From: Perognathus longimembris pacificus
Lineage: Eukaryota > Chordata > Mammalia > Rodentia > Heteromyidae
Length of the DNA: 64,000 nucleotides
NCBI RefSeq assembly: GCF_023159225.1
Contig: NC_063181.1
Location: forward strand, 7,523,606-7,587,605
Direction of reading: 5' to 3'
Shown here: in pieces, positions 53,235 through 63,069 of the stretch
Layout: each line of letters opens with the position of its first letter
Position numbering within the stretch: position 1 is the stretch's first letter
Made by a program: the position numbers and the translations under genes
The notes under the pieces: generated by a model
Seen by the model: the letters and a program-made list of their open reading frames with translations, nothing else
The model's database searches: none
What the model was told of the DNA's origin: nothing

Positions 53235-55680
53235 AGTTTAAACCAATTTTTTCAAATATAATGCTGAACTAGTAGTGATCATAATCTCCTTTTCCAAGTA
53301 CAGGAAAGAAGCAACAGGAGGCAGTGTGAATTCCTCACATCACACACCGGCGGCATAAAGCCGAACCACTGACCTCTTCATCCATCCCTCTGCTTCGTAG
53401 CCAAACTTCCAGGGCCTACGAAACCCTTTGTGCAACGAAGCCACAGAAAGAAAGAACTCTTGTCTGTTAGCTGTCGGCAATCTGCCAATTTATTTCCATC
53501 CTTATCTAATTCTCAGTTGGCCGGCTAAGTGAAAAAGGTAACCAGAGACAGGAGAAAGGGCCACAGATGGGAATGATAGAGAAGGAAATAAAACATTCAT
53601 AAAGAACCCATCCTCTAGGTCTCAATGTCATTTGATGTGCCTCAGTGAGTCTGGTTGTTTAAAGAATCCGTGCTGCATTTAAAAAAAAAAAATAGTGGGT
53701 AATGAAACAAAAATCAAGACACAGAATAAAAATAAACATGTTGTAAGCCACAGAACTTGACACGGGGGTCCTTTAAAGGCCTAGCGACAGACAGCTCCCT
53801 GCCTAGAGTTGAGTCTTCACACCCATCTGGGAGAGAGCCTTGGCCTTTTGCTGTTTGGAAGCCTGGTCCTGGTGATTTGGGGGCTGGTGGTAGGGTGTTT
53901 GCATTACTTCCCTCGTGAGAGCTACACACAGGTCAAGTGATTTATACCAGTGTTTCCTTTGCATTGAGCTTAGTATTTCACATGTGGCAGACTCTCAATA
54001 TCCACATGTTAAACTGATTCCTCTAGAAAGAAAAATATGAGAAAAGATCACCTGAAGCAATGGGAAATTCGAATGCTACATGTACCAGAAGAGGTTACTG
54101 TCTCATAATTGATTCAAGAATGTAGCGTAGGCCTTGCTCCTTTCCCCCAGTCTATCACCTTCAAATCCTCCCCTTCTAGCTGATGATGAAGGAAGCACCC
54201 TATAAAGAGAAGTCATCGCAAGAGAACTTGAAGCAACTTATTTAACTCCCTCAAGCTTCATTTTCCTTGTCTTTTAAAAAGGGGCTGGGAAGGAGGGAAA
54301 GGTTTATGAACAAACTTGCATAATAGAATCCATCCCTATATCTCTCATACATAGTACATGCCATGAATATTTTTGAAAGTCCTTGCTTTTCCCTTCTTTA
54401 TTAAAATCCTGCTGTGAACGGCTAAGCTAGATACGTTCACAAGATGTCCTGATTGGTTTATATTCACATTGACTTAGAAGTCACAGCTAATCCCATCATT
54501 TCTTTGAAAAAAAAAAGAGAGAAAGAGAAAGAAACTACTCCTAAGGATAAGACAGCATTACTTAGTGAAGACAACATGTAAAGGAGCAAGATTGGGGGTT
54601 AGAGAAGAAAACAGTTGTGTTAGAAACTACAATACTATCACCAAGTATTTGCTCTCAAAACACCCTATCAGGTAAAAGTAGATTCAAGGCTTCGGGAGGT
54701 AGTAATAGCTTTAGAAAAAGAATTCTCAAGATCAAAAATCAAACAAGGTATCACAGGGTAGGTTCCAGAAGCCCTGGGTCCTCACTGTACAGGAGCAAAA
54801 GAACACACTTGCTTAAGCCCATCAACATGGACATGACGCACTCAGAATCCAACCTCCATCCTGCCCTCAAGAATGGCAGGCTGCTCCCTGGAAAGCTTCA
54901 TTATCCCTATCAGTCAACTGGGGTAACAAGGAGCTGCTGAGGAATTCTTAAACAGATACGTAAAAAACATAGACATTTAGGACACCGTCTGGTAGTTTAG
55001 TTTCTCCCACAACTGGAACCTGAGTTCTCCGTGTGACCTGGAAAGGCCAGTCCTGTGTGAACATCTGTCTCCTGGTGTAAAGGCAGTGAGGAGGGACATG
55101 AACCTGCTAAGTCTTTCCAGTCTGGGGAGGCTGGCTGCTTGAATGTAAGGATTCAGGGTCAGGGTCCGGGTCTCAGCCTGAGGCCAGCAGATGCCCCCAT
55201 CATGCAAAGCGGGAAAAGAGTCTGTGAGAGAAACAGTTTTACCCATTTGGAGGGAAGTCCCTGTCAAGATCATTTTAAGAAACAAAACGTGACTTCCTCC
55301 ATTTTTTTTTTTTCCCGTTGGTTTCAAGTCAAGAAACCCAAAGGATCCCAAGGGAGAGAGCCTCATCTCCGGGGGCCCCGGGAAGCTCGTATGTCTCTCC
55401 AGAAATGCCATTTTAACTGATGTAAGTGTGAAAGGGTTGGAACCCCAGGGATTAAATTTCTGCTGAAATACACATGTTTTGTGAGGAGGAAGAAAACGAG
55501 CTGTTGACCTGGGGAATGCAAAGCCTTTTGGAAAATGGCTCTGAGTCTGATTGGGAGGGTATCAGATGCCACTGGCAGTTGAGGGCTTCCATCATGTTGT
55601 AGGTTAGCAGGAGACCACACCTGGTCGGGCCGCCGGCGGGGGAGGGGGAAGGAAGGAAGCACACCTGTCTCCGCTTGTCT
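53235..55680. other. Unique sequence
   Basis: An L2/MIR 3'-end-like piece may lie at 53945-54020. The frames at 54617-54940 and 54977-55411 have no recognised domain. 53340-53480 contains several CpGs in repeat-free sequence. Confidence 0.45.
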
Positions 55681-55685
55681 CACAG

Positions 55686-55686
<1 letters not shown>

Positions 55687-55718
<32 letters not shown>
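55687..55718. repeat. (CA)n microsatellite
   Basis: About 16 CA units. Frames crossing it on the minus strand show CVCVC strings. Confidence 0.96.
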
Positions 55719-55719
<1 letters not shown>

Positions 55720-55724
55720 TCCAA

Positions 55725-57105
55725 GGCCTGGGAACTTTTTTTCCCCCAACAAAGACATGTTTTATGACTACACTTGTATTTTTATGACTAAACAATCCCA
55801 CATTCATCTGGGAGGAAGTGGGAGCTAAGTGGTCTGGGAGATGGGACACCTGGGTTCTGTCTACCATTAGAGCTCACCCTGTCCCCGCTCCCTGCATGAG
55901 GGCACAGCTTCTCCTTCTGCAAAGAGGGTGGGGGTGGGGGGAGAGCCTCCCCCACTGGTCCTGTAGAAGTGACGATCTGGTTCTCAGAAAGCCTACACAC
56001 GAATCGCGGGTCATCTGTCTTTCCTAAACTTCTGTGGTTTTCACTGTGGAATAACAGAAAACAAGCAACATATCCTCCATCTAGTTTGCCACAAAAGCTT
56101 GGGGACCCAAAATACCAGAAGGTTCTGTATAAAGATGGAAGGCCCACGCGCGTGACATTAATATTCTCATCCCCAGTGATTCACTGGTTTGAGGCCAAAG
56201 GGGTAGGGATTTGTATGCAGGTGTGTGCATGGTGTCGGTGTGAATAGTCTTTGCACAGAGCAGAGCTATGAGCAAGAGCAGCTCAGTCCCCACTCCCCTC
56301 AAAGGGCCCACCAACCATGCAGACAACAGAGGGAAGCACCTAAACACATTAAGTAACACGTGCCAGGCAAGTCCCCAGCTCAGCTCCATGGATGGGGGGA
56401 TTCCAAGACCAACATGGAAGTGTGAACGGGGATGGTCAAGAAGGCTTTGTGAAGGAGATGGCCACTTGGGTCCTGTGCCTGGGGAGGGCAGTACGGAGTT
56501 GAGCACGAAGCTGCCCATAGCCAGTGATCCCAGGTAGGAGTGTAAACAGCCGCCAGATGAGGCCCTTGGGAAGGCTTTCTGTTGTAACTCGGTCTTGCTC
56601 TCATGGGATAAAGGAGTAAGGGCACTTCCCATAGCACCTTTTCCAGTCAAAATAGGGCTGCTGCGTGGCGGTGGTACTGCCTATATGCACCACATTTGGG
56701 GGGGGGGGGGTTGATGAGGTGATATCAACACACCGCTCTCGTGCTCCCCTATTTGTGAGAGATAGGTGATCAGAAAGCCCCACCAGTTGGTAGAAGCAAG
56801 AACTTCTGAAGGCCAAGGTGAACATGGGAGGGGAAAGAGAAGAAGCTCTTCAGAACCTGGGTAAGGGAGCAAAGCAACCCAAAGATTTTCTTCCTCAGCC
56901 CGCACAGCCAAAATGCTGTCATCTCCAAGCTTGGCAGAGATGAGAGATTTTTCTCTAAACAGATTAGATAAGAAAGTTCTGGAAACACGTGTACTGGGCA
57001 CAGTCATGACCAAGGCACCATGTAAAATGAAGACAAGAGCACCTCTCCTCGGCCTACGTAACTTTGGAGAAAGTGCTAACTACTTTCTCTGGAAGATTTC
57101 CTTTT
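55725..57105. other. Unique GC-moderate sequence with the longest chance frame
   Basis: The 189-codon minus frame (56081-56650) is the longest in the window. It is Leu/Pro/Ser/His-rich, overlaps two other frames, has no domain I know, and lies in GC-richer DNA where stops are rarer. A G-run lies at 56698-56710. Confidence 0.45.
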
Positions 57106-57114
57106 AATTTGCAG

Positions 57115-57303
57115 GTCCCAGGCCAGAAACTCAAGAGCTCCACTTTGAACCACAAGACAGGTCCAAGGAAGGAGACAAGAATCGTAGATGTTGGCACTGG
57201 TCCTTACCACATGGTCCAGAATCTTGCCCGTGAATCCTTAGCAGCAGGATGCAGCCCTCACGAGTCCTGCCAATCACACAGCCTTTTCACTCATACTAAT
57301 CAG
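57115..57303 (+). other. Candidate 189-bp exon
   Basis: The acceptor context GATTTCCTTTTAATTTGCAG ends at 57114, and an AATCAG|GTATGC donor starts at 57304. The segment is 63 whole codons and is open in the frame starting at the acceptor (VPGQKLKS… to …FTHTNQ). An alternative donor, ACAG|GTCCAA, lies near 57163. No repeat is recognised across it. The peptide is unfamiliar, so a non-coding RNA exon is as likely as a coding one. Confidence 0.25.
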
Positions 57304-57304
57304 G

Positions 57305-58550
57305 TATGCAGAGAGCATTCTAGAAGTTCTTGTCATACCAGGTATTAGAAGGTGACTCTATCTGTCATTCTGCTGCTGTGTCTCAGATGCAATGTCCCCA
57401 AGGATAGAATCGGGCTAGCTGCCTTTCTCCTATGCTAGCTTAGGTTGTGGAAAGTAGCACGGCTGGAGATTATTGGACTGAGTAGGAAACATGTTTCTTC
57501 ACGTGTCCTTTGATTCCTGTGAGCATCATCTCTCAGACTGCCGAAGCATCTAATCCATCTCCAGGCTTCATGCGTTTTACTGATCTAGAACTCCAGAAAC
57601 AATGTCTTGCTACCCTCCTCTCCTCATGGGGTCTGGGCCTTTGTCCCAAGTGGCAGCTCTTTCAAATCCTTGTGCTACCCTGGACTTACTAGTTGCTTCT
57701 TCTGTTGCCATCTTCAGTTACTTCTTGTTCCCTCTTCGTTCCTTCTTCAATGCCCATTGAATATTCCCTTCTACTGAATTATCTACAATGCAGGTTCTGC
57801 TTTCTGACTGAATCCTGCTGAGACAGTATTTAGTGCCAGGAATGACACGTGAGAAAAAACCCTCAGAGAATTCTGCATCTGGCTTGCACAATATCAACTC
57901 CACAAACTGTCTGTCAAAATTGGGGTACATCTTGTTAGAGACAATGAACATCCAGAATGTTACCCCTCGTGAATACAGTCACTACATGCTTTACTCTCCT
58001 GAAAGAAGGGAGAAAAACAGGAAGAAAGGAGATGTAGAATCCACAAGACTGGGGGTCACAACCCAGGTGAGGGATAAACGAAAGCGAGAATCATGCCATT
58101 GAGAGGTTTGGGGATGACAGCTGGGCTGCGGGGCAGGCGAGCAGCTGCCTCAGATTGGAGCAGGAAGGAGGCTCCAGGAAGGGACTGTCTAGTGCATACA
58201 GAAGAGAGAGATTCCAAGATGCGTCTATGCATCCTGAGAAAGCTTTATGATTCTCTTGGAAAGCTCAGGGCTGGCTCGGTGAAGGAACCCTAGAAAACTA
58301 ACAGAAAATAAAAATCAACTTACCCCAATGAAAACTGTCTCTGTGGCTCTGCTGTGCACAGCACGTGTATCATTGTAAGAACATCACATTGAGGGCAAGT
58401 TTAGCAACGGCAGGAGTCCCTAAGCAATGGAAGACATGTAGAAGGCTGAAGAATGTCTCCCAGTGGTATTGGGTCATAGTTCTTGACATACTTAAGTAGT
58501 ACTTTGGGAGAAAGGAGAATACTTGTAAATGTGCTTGAATTAAGAATTTT
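57305..58550. other. Unique sequence
   Basis: No repeat or credible gene. The frame at 57833-58102 has no domain. Confidence 0.45.
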
Positions 58551-58552
58551 GA

Positions 58553-58762
58553 GGGGCTGGGAATGTGGCCTAGTGGTAAAGTGCTTGCCTCGTATACATG
58601 AAGCCCTGGGTTCGATTCCTCACCACCATGTATATAGAAAAAGCCAGAAGTGGCACTGTGGCTCAAGTGGCAGAGTGCTAGCCTTGAGCAAAAAGAAGCC
58701 ACGGACAAGTGCTCAGGTCCTGAGTTTAAGCCCTAGGACTGGCAAAAAACCAAAACCAAACA
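58553..58762 (+). mobile_element. IDL-Geo dimeric SINE, older subtype
   Basis: Both monomers are present, with perfect 11-bp duplications, aagaattttga, at 58542-58552 and 58763-58773. The tail is CAAAAAACC-type rather than pure A. It is followed at 58774-58806 by the 3' end of an older ID-type element (CCCTGAGTTCAAGCCCTAC), so it landed in or next to SINE-derived DNA. Confidence 0.93.
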
Positions 58763-58819
58763 AAGAATTTTGACCCTGAGTTCAAGCCCTACAACTGTTG
58801 AAATAAAGAGGTGTCCTGG

Positions 58820-59105
58820 ATTAGCAGGTAAATGATCAATGTAATCACATGTATCCTATAGCGACGGTGCTGGGTGAGTTTAGGCCAACACACAGAGAGG
58901 TTGCACAACTTGAAGACGGAGGCAGAAATTAGAGCGGTGGTGGCCACAAGCCAAGAAATGCTAGCAACCACCGGAAGTAGAAAGAGGCAGGAAATGAATT
59001 CTGCCCTAGAGCTGCCAGAGGGAAGGTAGGGCTGCTGACAGCATGAGACCAGTTTCGGACTCTGGCTTACAGAACCGTGTGAAAACAAATTTCTGTTGCT
59101 TTAAG
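58820..59105 (+). mobile_element. MLT1-type MaLR LTR remnant
   Basis: GACGGAGGCAGAAATTAGAG, ACAAGCCAAGAAATGCTAGC, AACCACCGGAAGTAG, CCTAGAGCTGCCAGAGGG, GTTTCGGACTCTGGC and ACAAATTTCTGTTGCTTTAA appear in the order of the MLT1-like LTR 3' part. The opposite-strand frame over it (58789-59088) is a by-product. Confidence 0.75.
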
Positions 59106-59109
59106 ACAT

Positions 59110-59495
59110 AAACTCAGAGGTCGTTGCTTACAACCCCCACAGGAAAGGAGTACAGGTACATGGGACGGAGATGAAATAGGAATAAACTTATATCCTCCAA
59201 GTAAAAAGGTCAACATTGCCAGAAAACTGTGATGAAAGGGGTAATTGTCCTAAGAGTCACTAGAATGGCTCTGACGCCTGAAAATCGGGAAAGAGACAAG
59301 TTTATTTGATAGAAGACACATCCTATTGTCTGACTTCATAAACTATAAGAAACTTGGTCTGCATGAATTATATTAACTTTTTAGATGAAAGGAAAACATC
59401 AGTTTCAACCATCCTCAAAGACTATTTTCCCAACTCTTCCTTCTAAACCTAGTAAAGAAGCAGGGGATAAGGAGATCACAACATGAGGAAATAGA
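59110..59495. other. Unique sequence
   Basis: Nothing recognised. Confidence 0.5.
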
Positions 59496-59496
59496 A

Positions 59497-59690
59497 GAAC
59501 TTAGGTATGGTGGGAGATGCCTGGAATCTCAGGACTCAGGAGACTGAAGGGATAAATCATGTGTTTGATGCCAGCCTGGGCTACAGAGCCTGGGCCCTTT
59601 CTCAAAATACCAAGGGCTCCTTTCTTCATAGAACACTTTCCAAGCATGTGTTAAGGTTCTAGGTTCAACTCTAGAAATGGGGGGTGGAGG
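59497..59690 (+). mobile_element. Older B1-ID dimeric SINE
   Basis: B1 head (AGGTATGGTGGGAGATGCC, GATGCCAGCCTGGGCTAC) followed by a degenerate ID part (CCAAGCATGTGTTAAGGTTC, TAGGTTCAACTC) and a G-rich end. No duplication visible. Confidence 0.7.
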
Positions 59691-59754
59691 GGAAATGAAG
59701 AAAGGGAAGAAATAGGAAGGCACAGGCTCTGGCTCTCTGCTTATGTGCAAGGTT

Positions 59755-60110
59755 CTGCAGAAGGCCTCATGTGAGCGTTGTCACTTTGATCTTCATAGTT
59801 ACCGGGTGGCAGGCACAAACACCTGAGCTTAAGACATTGAGTCTCGGGGGCTGGGGATATGGCCTAGTGGCAACAGTGCTTGCCTCGTATACATGAGGCC
59901 CTGGGTTTGATTCCCCAGCACCACATATACAGAAAATGGCCAGAACTGGCGCTGTGGCTCAAGTGGCAGAGTGCTAGCCTTGAGCAAAAGGAAGCCAGGG
60001 ACAGTGCTCAGGCCCTGAGTCCAAGCCCCAGGACTGGCCAAAAAAAAAAAAAAAGACATTGAGTCTCAGGGCATGAAGTATCTGTCCCCAGACTGTACTG
60101 ATGTTCACAA
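59755..60110 (-). mobile_element. MIR-like remnant split by a young SINE
   Basis: The left part (CATGTGAGCGTTGTCAC, TTCATAGTTACCGGGTGGC) and right part (TTGAGTCTCAGGGC, AAGTATCTGTCCCCAGA) read as a degenerate reverse MIR once the SINE at 59846-60052 and one duplication copy are removed. Confidence 0.5.
59846..60052 (+). mobile_element. IDL-Geo dimeric SINE, young subtype
   Basis: Near consensus, poly-A of about 15, and perfect 15-bp duplications, aagacattgagtctc, at 59831-59845 and 60053-60067. The A box is TGGCCTAGTGG. The B box has one change (GGTTTGATTCC). Confidence 0.96.
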
Positions 60111-60114
60111 GAAC

Positions 60115-60715
60115 ACTGTCAGTCTGCTCCCCCATCTACACTATTTTGAACACAGGAAGTGGTCACACAAAGACCTCATGCTAACGACTTGAAGAGCAGA
60201 CTTTGTACTTGGAGGAGAACAGAAAATATATATTTTAATAAAAAGCTTCATGGATGTACGGCTAATGAGTTACATAAATGTCGAGGGGATAGAGACTTGG
60301 GGTTTTGTTTAGTTATTTTTACTACTTGGCTTTATAGAATCTATGCAAACGCATAGTTTTAAAACCCACCTACCCAATGTGGTTATCATTCTAGTTTTAG
60401 AAAGGAAGCTCGGGCTATTTTGATCCAGGAAATCAAAGCAGTCCTTGAACTCACATCTTGGGCTAGCCTCCTCTGCTCCTTCTGTCTCACACCAACAAAA
60501 CCCTTGCTCAACAGCTGCATAGGAGATAAACCTGCGGTCAAGCGCTTTTCCATGGCTAGGGCATAGGAACCTTAAGACCATGCTGAAATAAGCTCCAAAG
60601 TAGAACAGGATTCCAGAAACTTCACAGGAGCAACGAATGGAAATCAGCCGCCTGGGCCTTGCTTCTACCTATACACGTTGGGATGACATTTAGAGTAACA
60701 AACTAAGAAAATGCA
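60115..60715. other. Unique sequence
   Basis: No repeat or gene recognised. Confidence 0.5.
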
Positions 60716-60719
60716 GCAA

Positions 60720-60775
60720 AGGGGAGGTAGGGGGAACAGAAAGAAAAAGAAAAGAAAGAAGAGAGGGGGGAAAGT
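60720..60775. repeat. Purine-rich tract
   Basis: GGGAGG and GAAAGAAAAAG units. Confidence 0.8.
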
Positions 60776-60894
60776 ACTTAAAGGAAAGTCCAGCTGGGCG
60801 CAGAACAGTCTGGCTTGCAGTCATTGAACCAGAGCCAAGAAAGCACAGAAACGGTCTCAGCCAGACAATCCACCCATTGAAACCCCGTCTGCCA

Positions 60895-61015
60895 AACCAG
60901 GGCTCGCTCGCCCTCCCCGGCACCGCCAGGCCGAAGCACCCTCCAGCGCCGCAGCGACGGCTCATAAACCACTGTGCTCATCTAATCCTCTACGAGCCCG
61001 GGGCGGTAGGAGTGT
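60895..61015. promoter_or_regulatory. Small CpG cluster
   Basis: About twelve CpGs lie within 120 bp (for example GCTCGCTCGCC, CAGCGCCGCAGCGACGG, GCCCGGGGCGG), whereas flanking DNA is CpG-poor. No repeat accounts for it. It could mark an unmethylated promoter or enhancer. It is smaller than the usual 200-bp island threshold, and the minus frames over it (60690-60981) have no recognised domain. Confidence 0.4.
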
Positions 61016-61217
61016 CACAGTAGCAAATTCGCTCCCAAATTGGAACTTTATTATTTCACTGTACAAAAGTCAGCAGGGAGTTTGAAGGAACCGCAAACCA
61101 TCTGTTAACCCCTTTCTAACCTCATCTCCCATCTCTGACAACAGGGAAGAAGGTCTCCCATGGAGGGAGTGGCTGTAGGTGGATCTGACTTTAGTCCCCA
61201 GCACGCATGACAGTAAG

Positions 61218-61332
61218 CATCACTGATAACCTCAGTAGATTGGCTCCAGGACCCGTGTTGGGAGTTTGGGTACCAAACTCCACGGATGTCAGAGTCCCTT
61301 GTGTAAAACGGTATAGAGCTGCTCATATCCTC
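61218..61332 (+). mobile_element. Tigger/MER2-type DNA transposon remnant
   Basis: CCTCAGTAGATTGGCTCCAG, GACCCGTGTTGGGAG, GGTACCAAACTCCACGGATG and CAGAGTCCCTTGTGTAAAAC match the plus orientation of the family seen in reverse at 20885. Confidence 0.75.
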
Positions 61333-61334
61333 AA

Positions 61335-61670
61335 GCCTCTTTCAAAGCATCTTTGTTTTGCTTATGCCACCTGATACGTTACAAATGCTGTGTCCAGAGC
61401 TGTTACTGTGAAAGAACAATGAATGGCAAGACAAAAAAAAGTCAGACTCCATGTTTTTCCCTAATATTATCAATCCAAAGTTCAACAGCAGATGGGGATG
61501 CGAAGATAGAAAGCTGACCGCGTGTAATCAGCCCCGCGGGTCTGATGTGAAATGTCACCACAGGCCTCTGAGAAGTTTGAGGTCAAAACCTTAGCTGTAT
61601 CACTTCCCTAGAGGCGTGATCTTGAGAGTCTCTGGGAGTCTGTGGACTGTCAGTGGGCATTGTGAGAGCC
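61335..61670. other. Unique sequence
   Basis: Several CpGs lie at 61500-61550 (GACCGCGTGTAATC, GCCCCGCGGGTC). No gene. Confidence 0.45.
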
Positions 61671-61675
61671 CCTTT

Positions 61676-61860
61676 GGAGCTGGGAATGTGGCTTAGTGGT
61701 AGAGTGCTTGCCTAGAATGCGTGAAGCCCTGGGCTCGATTCCTCAGTACCATAAACAGAAAAGGCCGCAAGTGGCACTGTGGTCCAAGTGGTAGAGCGCT
61801 AGCCTTGCACAAAAGATGCTCAGGGACAGAGCCCAGGCCCTGAGTTCAAGCCCCAGGACA
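61676..61860 (+). mobile_element. IDL-Geo SINE lacking its 3' tail
   Basis: Head and right monomer are present (GAGCTGGGAATGTGGCTTAG through CAAGCCCCAGGAC), but the ACTGGC end and poly-A are missing. It belongs to the older subtype. No duplication found. Confidence 0.88.
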
Positions 61861-61864
61861 TAGT

Positions 61865-62828
61865 GGAATGACCATACACATTTGCAAGCTATGAAGGAGG
61901 CAGGCATTAGACCTCATTTTCTTTACTTCCTTGGCTCATTTTTAAGCACTGTCATTTCCTTTTGTTCCTTGTGGACTAGCTTCCCGGAAAGGAAGAAGGA
62001 AAACACATGAACTCCTGCATATAAAGTTTATTCTCTCTCCTTAAGCAGAATTGGCTGTACCTTGAGAAGTTTAGATCAACTCAAAACTTGTTTCTCCCGG
62101 CAATCGGCTGTTGGAACCTATAGAAAGTAGATGCAGAAGAAAGATGAGAAAAACTCAAACACAAGAACTGGGAAAGGATAAATCCAAGCATCATTATCTC
62201 CATAATTTTGCCTGGAGACAGCTAGAGTTGTTGAAAAACTCCTATGGTAAAATAAGTAGACGTTGGTTCATTCAATGGAGGAATGAACTGATTGTGTTTC
62301 TGAAAAAAATGACTAGATAGAGCAAAGCAAATGGAACCTGCATACAGTATGAAGCAACAAGAGAACTAACTCTTGGTTCAATGACCCACTGCAAAGTATG
62401 TAGCTATGTGGGGAGAACTGAGAGGGGAAAGTGAAACGTTTCCTTTCCTTAATCTACACAGAAAATGTCTCTTCCTACCAAAAGTAAGAACATGAAAACT
62501 GTCCTGCTGAAATGCCACGGAATATAAAGTAAGATAGAGACAAGTCTCTCCTAAGCTGTCCGTAGCTACAGCAGACACTGAACACGGATGGGAGAAGGGA
62601 TAGATAGATGGCCGTGGGCTCTGGACCCGGTACAGCACAGAGCTAAACAGTTACCCCTTCAGCAATAATAGCAGTGCTTGCTTCCCTGCCTTCAGCAGTT
62701 TACTTACTGAGATCAGGCTGAATACAGACACAGACCTGTCCCATTTCCTCCTCACCTCCATCCTAGAAGTCTGCTTCTATTCTATGTCCCTTTGAGAAAT
62801 GAAGAGACCAAGTACATATACAGAGATC
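61865..62828. other. Unique sequence
   Basis: Frames at 62111-62320 and 62378-62638 have no recognised domain. Confidence 0.45.
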
Positions 62829-62832
62829 AAGA

Positions 62833-63062
62833 AGTCAGACACTGGTGGCTCACGCCTGTAATCATAGCTACTCAGGAGACTGAGATCTGAGGATCACAGT
62901 TTGAAAGTCTATGAGACTCTTACCTTCAACTGACCAGGAAAAATGATGGAAGTAGAGCTGTAGCACAAGTGGTAGAGTGCTAACCTTGTGCACAAGAGCT
63001 CGGGGGCAGTCCACAGGCCTGAGTTCAAGCCCCAGGACTGGCATCAAAGGGGGGGGGGGGGG
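62833..63062 (+). mobile_element. B1-like/Geo dimeric SINE with a poly-G end
   Basis: Head AGTCAGACACTGGTGGCTC with CTGTAATCATAGCTACTCAGG, right monomer from about 62942 (GGAAGTAGAGCTGTAGC), ending CCCCAGGACTGGCATC and then about 14 G (63049-63062) instead of poly-A. Confidence 0.88.
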
Positions 63063-63069
63063 CGGGAAA

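Noticed and set aside
56081..56650. Longest open frame, 189 codons on the minus strand
   Set aside because: GC-richer DNA makes long chance frames likely. The product is low in recognisable features, overlaps other frames on both strands, and has no splice or poly-A context.
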